A stretch of 64,000 nt of DNA from Solimonas terrae (GTDB lineage: Bacteria; Pseudomonadota; Gammaproteobacteria; Nevskiales; Nevskiaceae), in the NCBI RefSeq assembly GCF_011067135.1, contig NZ_JAAMOW010000007.1, forward strand, positions 124,001 through 188,000. The letters run 5' to 3'. Below are positions 17,145-26,724 of this stretch, one piece after another. Positions within the stretch are counted from its first letter, which is position 1. Each line of letters begins with the position of its first letter. The notes under the pieces were generated by a model. That model was not told the origin of the DNA. It did not search any database and saw only the letters and a list, made by a program, of their open reading frames with translations. A program made the position numbers and the translations under genes.

Positions 17145-19172
17145 TTAGCTCTCCGGCAGCACATCCATCGCCCCCTCTCCGGCCGCTGAAGCAGTTTCTA
17201 TCGTACTTTCTTCTGCCAGAGCGCTGACCAGCGCAGCGCCTTGTTCAGAGTCATGGAGGACTAAAACTAATGCGCCATACTGGTTGAGTAAGTTTCCCTT
17301 AATGTCTTCCAAACTAGGAGGATTCCGCACGATCATACCCACTGTCTCCGACATAGACTTGCCGTCTTCGACCCACCGTGCCTTGAGTTGTTGAAGATTC
17401 GATTTGTTCGCGTCTGGGGCATCGACTCCACGCTGAAGATTTATTGCAAATGACGCCGACGCCTTCAACTTCTTGAGCGTATCGCGTGCTTTCGTATGAA
17501 GTGTATTCTCGTCCAGCCTAGAGATAGCTGTTAATAATTCATCTACGACATCATCCGTCAATACTAGGCGTGTCATTGGATTGGAGTCCGAATCCCGCCC
17601 AGAAAAGCAAACCCCGCCATCACGCTCAGCCGCCGGCAGCGCGACGGATTGCAGCACACCGTCGGTGCCAACCGTGAAAGCCGCGACGCTAACCGGGAAC
17701 GTAGCCGGCATCTGTGTAACTAGACCGACCCTCCCCATGTCCGAAAGCAACTTTTGCTGAAGTTCAAGCACATGACTCTCTCGAAGACGTAAAGGGACCG
17801 AATAAGAACTATCAGGCGCCAAAAGTTGCGAGATCTCGTCCGGAAGAAGAGTTCGAACGTCCTTAACATCCCACTGAATCCACATGCGCTTCTTAGACGG
17901 AAGAACAACGATCGGTGTTTTGACCATTGCCCCCTTGTACGTCCACGTCTTTGGCGTCAAGTCAGCAAGCGAGCCCGCCATTAACATGATTCGCTTAGCG
18001 CCATTCCCACGCGCCAAATCGCAAGCAGGAGTCAGCACAATAAGAGCATCTGCTTCAAGCGCACCCGCTGCTGACTGAGGATCGAGAATTGAGCGTCGGA
18101 GCAGGACGTCTCCGAAACTCACCGGTGCTCCACTCTCGTTAGCTTCGACCTCGAGCCGTTTTGGATGTTGCCAGATCGAGCGATACACAAGATCCTGCAA
18201 ATCCGCTGATCCGGCGATGTAAGGAGGAGGATATAGCTCTGTATCGATTCTGTTTAATGCCGCCGCCGCCGCTATCGTCATCGCATCGCCCTCAATCTCA
18301 TGTTGAAGGACCCGGTCAAACACATCCAGCAAATAGCTGCCTAACGGTTGGCCATCAAAATTGAGCAACACTTGTCGAATTTGGCTATAGTCAGAGAGGT
18401 CGAGTCGACGAATTCCGTTGAGAAATCGTTCAGCCGCAGCTTTAAGTCCCGCATCCCACGCGTGCACGAACCCTGCAACAATTTTTGCATCAATGTGATG
18501 CAACGCCAGCCGTTCCAAAGTGCGTTCCAGCGTCGCACCTTCAAGAAGGGCCAGCTTGCTATAGACACGAAACATGGCCCCGAGCAGCTTTGCGCTGTCT
18601 CGAAAATGCACCTTCTTGTCCTCCAACAAATTGCTTCGTGACATCAGAATCACAAGCGGAGGATTGGCCTCTCTGCCTCTCATCAGGGCATTCAATCGCT
18701 CAAGCGAGCGTTCCATGTCGGGATCAGATTGCGCAGCGCCGAGGAACAAATCGGCGAATATGATGCTTGGCTGGCTCCCATTCTCCGGGACCGTCCTCCC
18801 AGCTGTCAGCACCTCCACACCAAGGGCCTTAAGCGCGTCCTCCAGTCGAGTGAGAAATCCGCGATCGGAGGTGGCCCCCTGCTCATAGGCGTCAAAGAGC
18901 AGCTTCCAAAGCTCCTCTCTCAGCTTACCTTTCAAACCGTACGCGGCTGCCACGAACTCATCCGAGCGACGAAGGGCCGTGGCATCAAGCTCGTCAAATT
19001 TCGGGAACGCCTCTCGCAGCAGCGCGGCGTCATCACCGATATCGGCAATAAAATTCGCCCAAGCGTCGTCATCCGCGACTAGATCTTCAGCGCGCGGTGC
19101 CGCGTCATAGGCATCATCAACAATCAGCGCCGACGTCAAGTTACGCTGTGCAAGGAGTTCCTTTACGCTCAT
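17145..19172 (-). CDS. Receiver-domain protein paired with the GHKL kinase-like gene
   Basis: A 675-residue protein of no named family that I recognise. The first 210 residues look like an expanded receiver domain: acidic pocket in ALIVDDAYD (D19, D20), a probable phosphoacceptor D141 in SIIFADLFLG, a hydroxyl residue in LVILMSRSN (S178), and a Lys in FRVYSK (K206). About 85 extra residues lie between the first and later strands. The remaining 460 residues have no DNA-binding HTH; they include ALIVLTPACDLARGNG (C384, D385), a Cys-Asp motif that might be catalytic or metal-binding. The ATG overlaps the stop of the GHKL gene by 4 nt, so the two should be co-translated. It is the last gene of the ssp operon and a candidate effector or signalling partner. 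Confidence 0.7.
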   Translation of the reverse strand: MSVKELLAQRNLTSALIVDDAYDAAPRAEDLVADDDAWANFIADIGDDAALLREAFPKFDELDATALRRSDEFVAAAYGLKGKLREELWKLLFDAYEQGATSDRGFLTRLEDALKALGVEVLTAGRTVPENGSQPSIIFADLFLGAAQSDPDMERSLERLNALMRGREANPPLVILMSRSNLLEDKKVHFRDSAKLLGAMFRVYSKLALLEGATLERTLERLALHHIDAKIVAGFVHAWDAGLKAAAERFLNGIRRLDLSDYSQIRQVLLNFDGQPLGSYLLDVFDRVLQHEIEGDAMTIAAAAALNRIDTELYPPPYIAGSADLQDLVYRSIWQHPKRLEVEANESGAPVSFGDVLLRRSILDPQSAAGALEADALIVLTPACDLARGNGAKRIMLMAGSLADLTPKTWTYKGAMVKTPIVVLPSKKRMWIQWDVKDVRTLLPDEISQLLAPDSSYSVPLRLRESHVLELQQKLLSDMGRVGLVTQMPATFPVSVAAFTVGTDGVLQSVALPAAERDGGVCFSGRDSDSNPMTRLVLTDDVVDELLTAISRLDENTLHTKARDTLKKLKASASFAINLQRGVDAPDANKSNLQQLKARWVEDGKSMSETVGMIVRNPPSLEDIKGNLLNQYGALVLVLHDSEQGAALVSALAEESTIETASAAGEGAMDVLPES

Positions 19173-21577
19173 TTCACTGCCAACCCTTCTGGAAGCTCGA
19201 GAACGAATTCATGCAAGCGCTCCGTCTGCTCGTCGGCAGAATCCGATAGGGTTAGCCGTCCTCCTAAATACGTCGCATTTTCTCGCGCAATAAATAATCC
19301 CAATCCGCGACGTTTGCTTTTTTCCTTCAATGACCAGAATGGTCTAAAAATCTTCTCGCGGTGCTCAGGCGAGATACCTCGTCCATTGTCGCGAAAGTAA
19401 ATCGTCGGAGGATTCATCTCGATTCGAATCGTTATGGTAGGGACATAACGTGATTCACGACCGGCCCTCAATTGCGTCCAATAGATCGAATTCGAGAGCA
19501 AGTTCTCCAGAATTTGCACAACCATTCCTTTAACCGCTCTCAGCCGCAGCGGATCGCTTGGCTTGTCAACCGTCAGCATGATGTTGTGCCTGCGAAACTG
19601 CGGCGCGTGTCCCTCTTTTAGATCATCAACGAGCTCCCCGAGATCAAATATCTCCGAACGCTGACGGCCCGAGACACTGAGCTGATCCAGCACTCGCAGC
19701 CGCTTAGAGACGCTTTTCATCTCCGCCCGCAAGGTTTCTAGCCTTGAACGAACTTCCGCCGGCATTTCCTTTCCACGCAACGCTTCCAGAGCTTCCAATG
19801 CACTTTCAGATGCCCTCGCCAACTCGTGGGCGACTACTTCAACCATTAGCCCAACACCTGCCATCTGCACCATTTGTCGACTGTCTGCTTCTACCTCCTC
19901 TATTCGCTGCTGAGCCTTTGTCGATAAATCATGGAATTCCGTGAATGCATGTTGCAGGTCCTCTACGACTTCAACTTCATCCTTAGGGACCAGCTTACGG
20001 ACTCGGGAGAGGGCAGACTTCGCACGCGTCTCTAGTCGATTGATCTCGGCTTTTACGTCCCCGAGGTCCAATGGCAACTTGCGATGCCGTTGATCAACGT
20101 CGCGAAAGAAATCCCACAGCATGTCACGAACCACATGCTGGAGAACCGCAATAAATACTTGCTGCTCCGGGGTTGACCGAAGTCCTTCCCGGTTCGTCTG
20201 ATCGACAAGTCCAGGATTTCGTCCGCGAGATATCTGTACGTGGCCGACAAACTGCGCCTTGTTCAAGACGTATCCCGGTCGTCCTAAAGCCTTGCGATCA
20301 AGTCCGAGCCAATCGTCTTCATCATCGCCATATGGGAAGACCCGAAAGCCATCTCGGAACAGGAGTATTCCAGACCATTTCTTCTGCAGCTCTCGCACTG
20401 CGCGCTGGTTACCAATGGTATCGATTCCTACAAGGTATCGACGGTTGTACCAGTACGCTTCGAATTCAAAAGAGCCGACTGTAAACAATGCCGATAGTGG
20501 CACTTCTTGTGAGGTTCCCGAAAGTAGTCCTTCCAGATCGGGCAATGTCAGTGTGACTGTATCAACCTCGTGAGGATGCTTGAACCCAAGGTTGAAGGCC
20601 TCCATCCGCACTTGAAGTGTCGGTTCCTTCCCCTCACTGACGTATTTCCCCTTGAATACGGCATGCGCGTGTTCAGTGAGTGTTCGATCCATCCAAGGAA
20701 TCGCAACACGCGAACCGTTCCAATACAACGCAATTCTAGGCTTCGATTTCGGATCCACAAACGGGTCTGTTAGGCGCGCGAAGTCGTAATCAGCAGCAGC
20801 TCGCACTCTTCTTTCCGTCCAGTCCTCGGCCAAGTCTCCGACGGTTAGCCGCGTCCCACTCCATTGCGCCGCCTCCTTGCGCGCCCCCCTCTTGGGCTCT
20901 ACAGGTACGTCCTCGACCATAGCGTTGAGATCATCAAAGAGCCGCCAATCAATTTCGAGAATATTTAGATATGCATCTTCGCTACGAGCTGTTTCTAAGC
21001 GCAACCAGTCCCCAAGTCTCATCACAGAAAGTCGGCCAATACCCTTCTCTCCTAAGTAAGGTGCTTTCTTTCCTCCTGCAGCAATGACACGGTCCACTTC
21101 AAGCTTGCGCGAGGGTGTTCCAATTGTGAGGTAATTATTAGTCAGCTCCGACATCGACATTCCGGAGCCTGTATCGCTTATTTCAATGACATTTAACGAT
21201 CGATACGCTTCATCGAGCTTATCGATGAAACTCGGCACATCCTCCGCAGAGGAAATCAACTTCTGAAACGCAGCCACCGTATCAATGCCCGCACTGATAT
21301 CGAGATGCGACGACAAAGCACCTTTAAGCTCCGCTAAAAGTTCATTTTCGAGGCGGCGTTTCGTAGCTTTTTGAGCTTCATCGGCGATTCCTGTCAGCGC
21401 ACGAGTTCGGACACGCAAATACTCATTCCGCCTCAGGACGATATTAAATCGAATGTCAGCTCCCGACTTGGAATTCGCGTCGAAGGCATTCTTGATTAAC
21501 TCGTAAAAAGCGATAATGTCAGAACTAATGAGCTCAGCACCGAGTTCTAGCACCGTGCGGGCGGTAACTTTAAACAC
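19169..21577 (-). CDS. Double GHKL ATPase: MORC/Hsp90-like N-terminus plus histidine-kinase-like C-terminus
   Basis: An 802-residue protein starting at GTG 21577 behind a GGGAGGTGG site. The N-terminal module is a GHKL ATPase of MutL/MORC/Hsp90 type: N box ELIKNAFDA (26-34, E26, N30), DTGSGM (135-140), TIGTPSRK (151-158) and GEKGIGRLS (176-184). A long middle region (about 200-500) has no motif I can name. About 510-575 is charged and coiled-coil-like. A second module follows: H box VVAHELAR (His about 584), N box ENLLSNSIYW (691-700), G1 RDNGRGIS (about 729), F box FRPFWSL and G2 RRGLGLFIAR (about 757). There are no transmembrane segments, so it acts in the cytoplasm. With the downstream receiver protein it forms a two-component-like pair in the ssp operon. 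Confidence 0.8.
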   Translation of the reverse strand: MFKVTARTVLELGAELISSDIIAFYELIKNAFDANSKSGADIRFNIVLRRNEYLRVRTRALTGIADEAQKATKRRLENELLAELKGALSSHLDISAGIDTVAAFQKLISSAEDVPSFIDKLDEAYRSLNVIEISDTGSGMSMSELTNNYLTIGTPSRKLEVDRVIAAGGKKAPYLGEKGIGRLSVMRLGDWLRLETARSEDAYLNILEIDWRLFDDLNAMVEDVPVEPKRGARKEAAQWSGTRLTVGDLAEDWTERRVRAAADYDFARLTDPFVDPKSKPRIALYWNGSRVAIPWMDRTLTEHAHAVFKGKYVSEGKEPTLQVRMEAFNLGFKHPHEVDTVTLTLPDLEGLLSGTSQEVPLSALFTVGSFEFEAYWYNRRYLVGIDTIGNQRAVRELQKKWSGILLFRDGFRVFPYGDDEDDWLGLDRKALGRPGYVLNKAQFVGHVQISRGRNPGLVDQTNREGLRSTPEQQVFIAVLQHVVRDMLWDFFRDVDQRHRKLPLDLGDVKAEINRLETRAKSALSRVRKLVPKDEVEVVEDLQHAFTEFHDLSTKAQQRIEEVEADSRQMVQMAGVGLMVEVVAHELARASESALEALEALRGKEMPAEVRSRLETLRAEMKSVSKRLRVLDQLSVSGRQRSEIFDLGELVDDLKEGHAPQFRRHNIMLTVDKPSDPLRLRAVKGMVVQILENLLSNSIYWTQLRAGRESRYVPTITIRIEMNPPTIYFRDNGRGISPEHREKIFRPFWSLKEKSKRRGLGLFIARENATYLGGRLTLSDSADEQTERLHEFVLELPEGLAVK

Positions 21578-21614
21578 TGAATGACCACCTCCCTAGTGAT
21601 AGAACCATTGCCCT

Positions 21615-22454
21615 TCACTTGTGACAAATGATGCAGGCCGATTCCGCGCTGTCACTGTAGCTTTCTTCGTCGTCTTGTACAGTCAAAGCGGAAAGTGGGT
21701 TCTTCACTCTTCGCGCGAGAAACCTGAGCCGTCTTTTCTCATACTCGGCTTCTATACTTGCTACACGGTCCGGCTGTGCGAGTTCGTCTAGGCTCTCGCC
21801 TTGGCTCCAAGTAAAGGGCGAGCCGTGCTCCTTGGCGTTCTTTTCATATGCCTTTGCCTCCTCAAACGCCGCAGGATGCTGCCGAGACAATCGCACCCAT
21901 TCGATCTTCTGTTGGAAGAAACAAAACGTGCATCCCGACCGTGAACGCCAAGAATAGTAGGCCGGCTCCCCAACATCAGCATCCCTCAAGATATCTACAA
22001 CGCCTGCACGATCGATACCCGCTTCCTTCAAAGGCAGGTGAACGTGCATATTGGGGTGCGTAGACTGATAACCCTCTCGTGCAGGTTCGTCTGCACGAAT
22101 GGCGACGTAGGAGTTGACGACTGTCCCGTTCTCTAGATCATCCCGTAACCAGCGTTCAAGAGGCCGGAGCTTCAACTGTCGAGTACACCAACGTGTCTTC
22201 GGTGACGGCAGAAAATGACCATACTCGGCAAGCCAGAAATCGAAGTCCCTATCCGGATTGAGCCGCACAATTCGGCAGCCGAGAAATCCTTCGAGGCGAT
22301 CGAGAAAGTCATAGACTTCTGGCAGCTCCTTCCCGGTATCGGTAAAGAAATACTCGATGGGGAGTTGCGGCTGGGTCTGGCGCATGAAAACCGCGAGCGC
22401 CGCACTGTCGCGTCCACCCGACAATCCCAGAATGTGCCGTTCGCGCGCGCTCAT
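21615..22454 (-). CDS. sspD: PAPS-reductase-like ATP pyrophosphatase of the phosphorothioation system
   Basis: A 279-residue protein of the phosphoadenosine phosphosulfate reductase family. The PP-loop is SGGRDS (12-17); FFTDTGKELPEVYDFL and TRWCTRQLKLRPLE (C90) are typical of the DndC/SspD branch. Four further cysteines, C175 and C178 (SGCTFC) and C274 and C277 (CIIC), are placed to hold an iron-sulfur cluster. In the Ssp system SspD activates DNA for sulfur insertion with SspB and SspC, using sulfur delivered by SspA. The ATG overlaps the stop of the ATPase gene by 4 nt. Position after sspA, sspB and sspC supports the name over DndC; activity is inferred. Confidence 0.83.
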   Translation of the reverse strand: MSARERHILGLSGGRDSAALAVFMRQTQPQLPIEYFFTDTGKELPEVYDFLDRLEGFLGCRIVRLNPDRDFDFWLAEYGHFLPSPKTRWCTRQLKLRPLERWLRDDLENGTVVNSYVAIRADEPAREGYQSTHPNMHVHLPLKEAGIDRAGVVDILRDADVGEPAYYSWRSRSGCTFCFFQQKIEWVRLSRQHPAAFEEAKAYEKNAKEHGSPFTWSQGESLDELAQPDRVASIEAEYEKRRLRFLARRVKNPLSALTVQDDEESYSDSAESACIICHK

Positions 22455-25400
22455 GCGGGCTCCAGCTCAGCATCGGCCGCGAGGCTAGCGACCGCTCGTG
22501 CCAGTGCCGCAAGCCGAATTGTTCTGTTTCCGCCTTTCGATTCGAGCAGATCGAGAACGCGTTCTGCGAGACCCTCAGCCTGTTTCTTCTCGCGGTCTGT
22601 AAGCTCGAAACTGGTCACCACAGCCGGCGTATTAGGATCAAGACCAACCACCAAAGCGAGTGCTTCAGTCGTTGATCGACGAGCACGAACAACAGCGAGT
22701 GCCTCGGCCTCACGAAAGCGCCGACCGAATCTTGCCAATTCGAGCAATGCCTGCTCGCGATCACGATCAGACCAATTGGACGGGGACTTGTGAACGAACA
22801 TGCTTACAAGCCCTTCGATATCGCCTTCGCCGCGCTCGAACTGAGCTGCCCGCATAGCGAAGGCATCGAAGCGCAAATCGTTCGTCAGCCCCTTCACGAC
22901 TTCGGCTCGATCCGCGATTCCGGTAAACGTCACAGCATCGACCCCTAGGACACGGCTCAAGTTGTAAGTGAGCTCGGACAGCAGGGCATCGTACGCACGC
23001 TCCGCTTCGCTTAGGGCCGAAACGACTGCGGTTGAAGGATCACCTTCAAACTTCACCTTCGGCAGCTCCTGAAAGAGCAGCGCTTCCGGATCAGTCGACT
23101 TCAATACGACAGCTCTAACAGCACATGCCGTTTCGGATAAATTGCGTGTTCGCTGAGAGTAGATTGGCAGCGTCTGGAATCGCTGAAACAAGGTTTGTGC
23201 AACGACGAGAGAAGTGGGTTCGTGCGCAATGCCAAGCCCCGCACCAAGCCCGGCAAGCAACCCAACCTCCCGTACGCTTCGATCGATTTTTCGTAGACGA
23301 ATCGATTTCGGATTCTGTAGCAGCTTGTCGAAGAAAATGTCCGTAATTTGTGACTGAAATACGCCATCAACGTATATTGCGAGCCGCTCTCGCCGAGAGA
23401 GAATGCTCGCTAGCGAGAGAATAGGCATAACCCCAGCCTTCAGTCCGAATGGCGCTTTAGACCACGTCGCATACACTTCGTCTAATGTGCACTCCGAACT
23501 TTCTTCAAAAACGTTCCAGGCTTGCTGTAGGCTATTACCGTCTTCCGAATTATCGGGCGCCATGAACCGGTAGACGCCGGGCTCAGCCTCCCTGTGTAGA
23601 CCGAATCGCTGTATGAGCGTGAGATACAGGCCCATCTCGGCAGGATATCCAGTTAGCCCAAGATTTTCTTTCGACTCGCCAGATAACATCGCATGGCCTA
23701 GCTCACGGATCGCTGCCATCGCACTAGATGATGGTCGATCACGTTGGACGAGCTCACTTTTGAGATGCGGAGCCATCGGAAATGCAGCATCGGCCAAAGC
23801 CGTTGCTACTACGGATAGCGTCTCTTGAAGACTTTCTCCGGTCGGGCCGAGCGACCACACTGCTTCGTCGAGAGATTCACGCAGGTCGTGCTGGATGGCG
23901 TCTAAGTAACTCGATCGCCGAGCAGCAATTTCTCGTCGCGCAATCCGATCTCCCTGAAGTTGCGGGTGCTCTTTGACCACCCGCTCCAATGCCAAGATTT
24001 CGGCCGCAGTATCGCGCAAACGATTTTCTGCTGGGACCGCGGCAACAGCGGCAATTACGCCCTTTGAACGCATCGCCTTTGCAATTGCTCGGGCTCTACG
24101 TTGGGCATCCTGGTGACTCAACGAAGTATCAGCCAAGAGCAACAACATCGAGCCACTGCCGCAAATCGATCGCGAATGGAGACGCGACACTAACGCCTCA
24201 TCCAAATCATTCACGCCGAAGGGTTGAAGGACGATATCGAAGGCACGCAATGCCCCCGTGCGGAAGTAATGTCTCTTTGCTGTAGCGAATGGCAAGCCTA
24301 CACGTCGAGGCAGCGTTGCAAGGTCGTCTGCAGACGGCGCTGTACGAGACTTGTCCAAAGCTTGATCGAGATCAAAGTCGCTTCCGGCAAAAATTGCAAA
24401 GCCGCCGAGCCGGGGCTGGCGCAATAAGATCGCCCACTCGACCAAGTCATCAATCACCCGCCGGACCTTATCGGGTGATTCATACGGAAGCGAAGCTGCC
24501 AAAAACTCAGCCGCAACCGCAACGCCTGAACCATTACGGAAGAACTCGATAACCGCGGCACATTTCGCAACAGCGACATGCAGCGAGCCGCCCTTTGCCG
24601 AAGCTCGATCTATCGCCTCGAAAGCGAGACTGAACCGCGCGCTGTCCTGTCCGGACGCCAATGCCATTCCAAAATTCGTCGCAAGATAATCCCATAGGCG
24701 GTCCGGACCGTATGTCGTAACCGACTTTGCTGGTTCACTCTTCAAAAATTCGACGAATCCATGTGGCTCCGCCGAACTTAAAAACCCGAAGACACTCCGC
24801 TCGTTCTGCGCGAAGCGTTGCCGCGATACAGGCCCAAGCAGTAAGGCCGTCACTGGGTTTAGCGGCCACGTATCCGCCAATGCATTGGCGAGCACTCCGA
24901 CATCTGTGGGTCTACGAGCGGCGACAGCTTTCGCTACGGCCGCAGCAAGAGCCGCGGCTTGCCTTGGCCGATAGTCGACCTGTATCGCTCGGCCGAGTAA
25001 AGCGACTGTTTCGTCAGCACCCGCGAGGAAGGAAATGTCCTGAAACCTACCTTGAACTTTCGCCCACTCCTGCCGCGCCTCACGCGACAAACGGCCGGCA
25101 TACTGATCAAAGGCTTGGTGCAGAATGCCTATGACAACGAGGCGCCCGCCGCTCCGCGAACTGAATTCAGCTAGATCTTGAAGGACGTGGATATCGCCCT
25201 GATTCGCAACCGCTTGCTCGAGGAATTTTCCAAGCTCATCGATGATGAGCAAAACGCCCGCGTGCGAATTGGCAGATTCCACAAGCGCACCGGCGAGCCC
25301 CGCGTTGTTTCGGCGCGCACGAACGAGCGTCCTTTTGTCCCAAGACAAGGTCTCCTTCGAAGCTTCGACAATCGCCTCGCTCATATCCGAACGGCTTCCC

Positions 25401-25756
25401 GTCACTGCCACGACCGTCCAGCGCTGCTTACCGCGATCCGGAAACGCTTGACCAAACAATGTCGAGAGTTCCTGTCCTGCCAGCTCCCGCGCGATTGTGC
25501 GGCCGCTACTCTTACCGCCAACCAAGTTCCCTACCAGCAGTGCTGCACTCGATTTTCCCCCACCGTAGGGTCCAGTCCAGGTATAAGCGCCTTGCTTTGT
25601 TTCGCACTGCGCCATAGCCATTGCGCTTAAGGCCTTGTGGGTGCTGGCCTGAAGTACATATCCGACCAAAGGGGGGGTCCCTTTGAGATCGGCGTCGAGA
25701 CGCGCCGAGCGCGCAAAGCGGCGCTCAATGGTGACATGGTCGGCGAGCGTACTCAT
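22451..25756 (-). CDS. sspC: Large ATPase of the phosphorothioation system
   Basis: An 1101-residue protein. The P-loop is GPYGGGKSS (about 62-70) and a Walker B lies in GVLLIIDELGKFLE (about 167-180), both in the N-terminal ATPase domain. The rest is long, largely helical and without a motif I can name; the C-terminus ends in a leucine- and alanine-rich helix. Size, DELGKF-type Walker B, and place between the DUF4007 and PAPS-reductase-like genes fit SspC. Both ends overlap neighbours by 4 nt, giving strict co-translation of sspB-sspC-sspD. In characterised systems SspC is an ATPase that acts with SspB and SspD in the modification complex. Confidence 0.8.
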   Translation of the reverse strand: MSTLADHVTIERRFARSARLDADLKGTPPLVGYVLQASTHKALSAMAMAQCETKQGAYTWTGPYGGGKSSAALLVGNLVGGKSSGRTIARELAGQELSTLFGQAFPDRGKQRWTVVAVTGSRSDMSEAIVEASKETLSWDKRTLVRARRNNAGLAGALVESANSHAGVLLIIDELGKFLEQAVANQGDIHVLQDLAEFSSRSGGRLVVIGILHQAFDQYAGRLSREARQEWAKVQGRFQDISFLAGADETVALLGRAIQVDYRPRQAAALAAAVAKAVAARRPTDVGVLANALADTWPLNPVTALLLGPVSRQRFAQNERSVFGFLSSAEPHGFVEFLKSEPAKSVTTYGPDRLWDYLATNFGMALASGQDSARFSLAFEAIDRASAKGGSLHVAVAKCAAVIEFFRNGSGVAVAAEFLAASLPYESPDKVRRVIDDLVEWAILLRQPRLGGFAIFAGSDFDLDQALDKSRTAPSADDLATLPRRVGLPFATAKRHYFRTGALRAFDIVLQPFGVNDLDEALVSRLHSRSICGSGSMLLLLADTSLSHQDAQRRARAIAKAMRSKGVIAAVAAVPAENRLRDTAAEILALERVVKEHPQLQGDRIARREIAARRSSYLDAIQHDLRESLDEAVWSLGPTGESLQETLSVVATALADAAFPMAPHLKSELVQRDRPSSSAMAAIRELGHAMLSGESKENLGLTGYPAEMGLYLTLIQRFGLHREAEPGVYRFMAPDNSEDGNSLQQAWNVFEESSECTLDEVYATWSKAPFGLKAGVMPILSLASILSRRERLAIYVDGVFQSQITDIFFDKLLQNPKSIRLRKIDRSVREVGLLAGLGAGLGIAHEPTSLVVAQTLFQRFQTLPIYSQRTRNLSETACAVRAVVLKSTDPEALLFQELPKVKFEGDPSTAVVSALSEAERAYDALLSELTYNLSRVLGVDAVTFTGIADRAEVVKGLTNDLRFDAFAMRAAQFERGEGDIEGLVSMFVHKSPSNWSDRDREQALLELARFGRRFREAEALAVVRARRSTTEALALVVGLDPNTPAVVTSFELTDREKKQAEGLAERVLDLLESKGGNRTIRLAALARAVASLAADAELEPA

Positions 25757-26685
25757 GCTACACGTCTGCGATTACGTTGCGGCCGTGGCGGATAGGCGTT
25801 CAAAAGCAATTGCATTAAATCGAGCTGACCTCGACGCTGTACCTGTCGCAGACCAGCTGTATCAGTCCAGGCCCATACTCCGCCAGTTAATTCCTCGAGT
25901 CGCATTAGGTGGTTCACCACGCTATCTTCGTCCAACTTGAAGACGCGGCCCGGGGAACCCACGGCGTAGCAGATCTGCTCGGCAGAGAGTGTGGCTAATG
26001 CAGGGTAGTTCCGCTGCCAAAATTGGCCGAGTGCATACGCGAATACCGCGTTGGGCAAGGTAGGCTTGGGGCCGCGAACGAATTCGAACCAAGCACCCGG
26101 CCGCATGTCACGAACCAAGCCAAGCTCTGCAAGCAAGGGCTCGGCAGCATCTTCGACATCTATGTCATCCCTACGCACATAGCTACGAAGGAACACGTCG
26201 ATGTCGCGTCGCAAAGTGACCGGAGCCGCCCGCCATCCGCGGGCGTTAACGACGGCACTTAATTCATTGTTGATTGACGCGACATCGAATTCCGTACCGG
26301 AAATTCCGTTAAAAGCAAAAAAAATCGTCGTGGTCAACGATGGTTCGGACGCGAAATTCCAATGGACGAGCCAAAGTGTCGCTGTACGCTCGATGAAAGG
26401 ATCAGTACCGCTGTCGCCGAAGATGGCGTCGCCGAGCTCTGTCGGCATTAATGCAGAATTGGAGTCGTGTATTATCCCCGCCGCGGTCGCCCAATAGCGC
26501 ATCGAAACCGCCATGTTGCGCCCCACACCGAAGCGCACGATTGCCTCAGGTTCATGGAATGTTCCAATCGGAACTCCGCCTCGGACGGCATCGTAGGATT
26601 TTTTTAACCACAGCAGACGCAGCGGAAAGGTCTCGTGCCCTGCAAATTGACCGCGCCCTTCCCATAGTTCGAATGTATCCCTCAT
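25753..26685 (-). CDS. sspB: DUF4007 protein, DNA-nicking component of the Ssp system
   Basis: A 310-residue DUF4007 protein. Family marks are FAGHETFPLRLLWLKKSYDAV near the N-terminus, RFGVGRNMAVSMRYWATAAGII, ELGDAIFGDSGTDPFIERTATLWLVHW, and a basic C-terminus (RPQRNRRRV). DUF4007 defines SspB, reported to nick one DNA strand so that sulfur is put into a single strand. The gene follows the cysteine desulfurase by 39 nt and overlaps sspC by 4 nt. No strong Shine-Dalgarno is seen before ATG 26685. DUF4007 is not part of Dnd systems, so it is the main reason for calling this Ssp. Confidence 0.85.
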   Translation of the reverse strand: MRDTFELWEGRGQFAGHETFPLRLLWLKKSYDAVRGGVPIGTFHEPEAIVRFGVGRNMAVSMRYWATAAGIIHDSNSALMPTELGDAIFGDSGTDPFIERTATLWLVHWNFASEPSLTTTIFFAFNGISGTEFDVASINNELSAVVNARGWRAAPVTLRRDIDVFLRSYVRRDDIDVEDAAEPLLAELGLVRDMRPGAWFEFVRGPKPTLPNAVFAYALGQFWQRNYPALATLSAEQICYAVGSPGRVFKLDEDSVVNHLMRLEELTGGVWAWTDTAGLRQVQRRGQLDLMQLLLNAYPPRPQRNRRRVA

Positions 26686-26724
26686 GAAGGGAGCTTACTG
26701 GTGGCCTCCACCAGTGGCAAGGGA

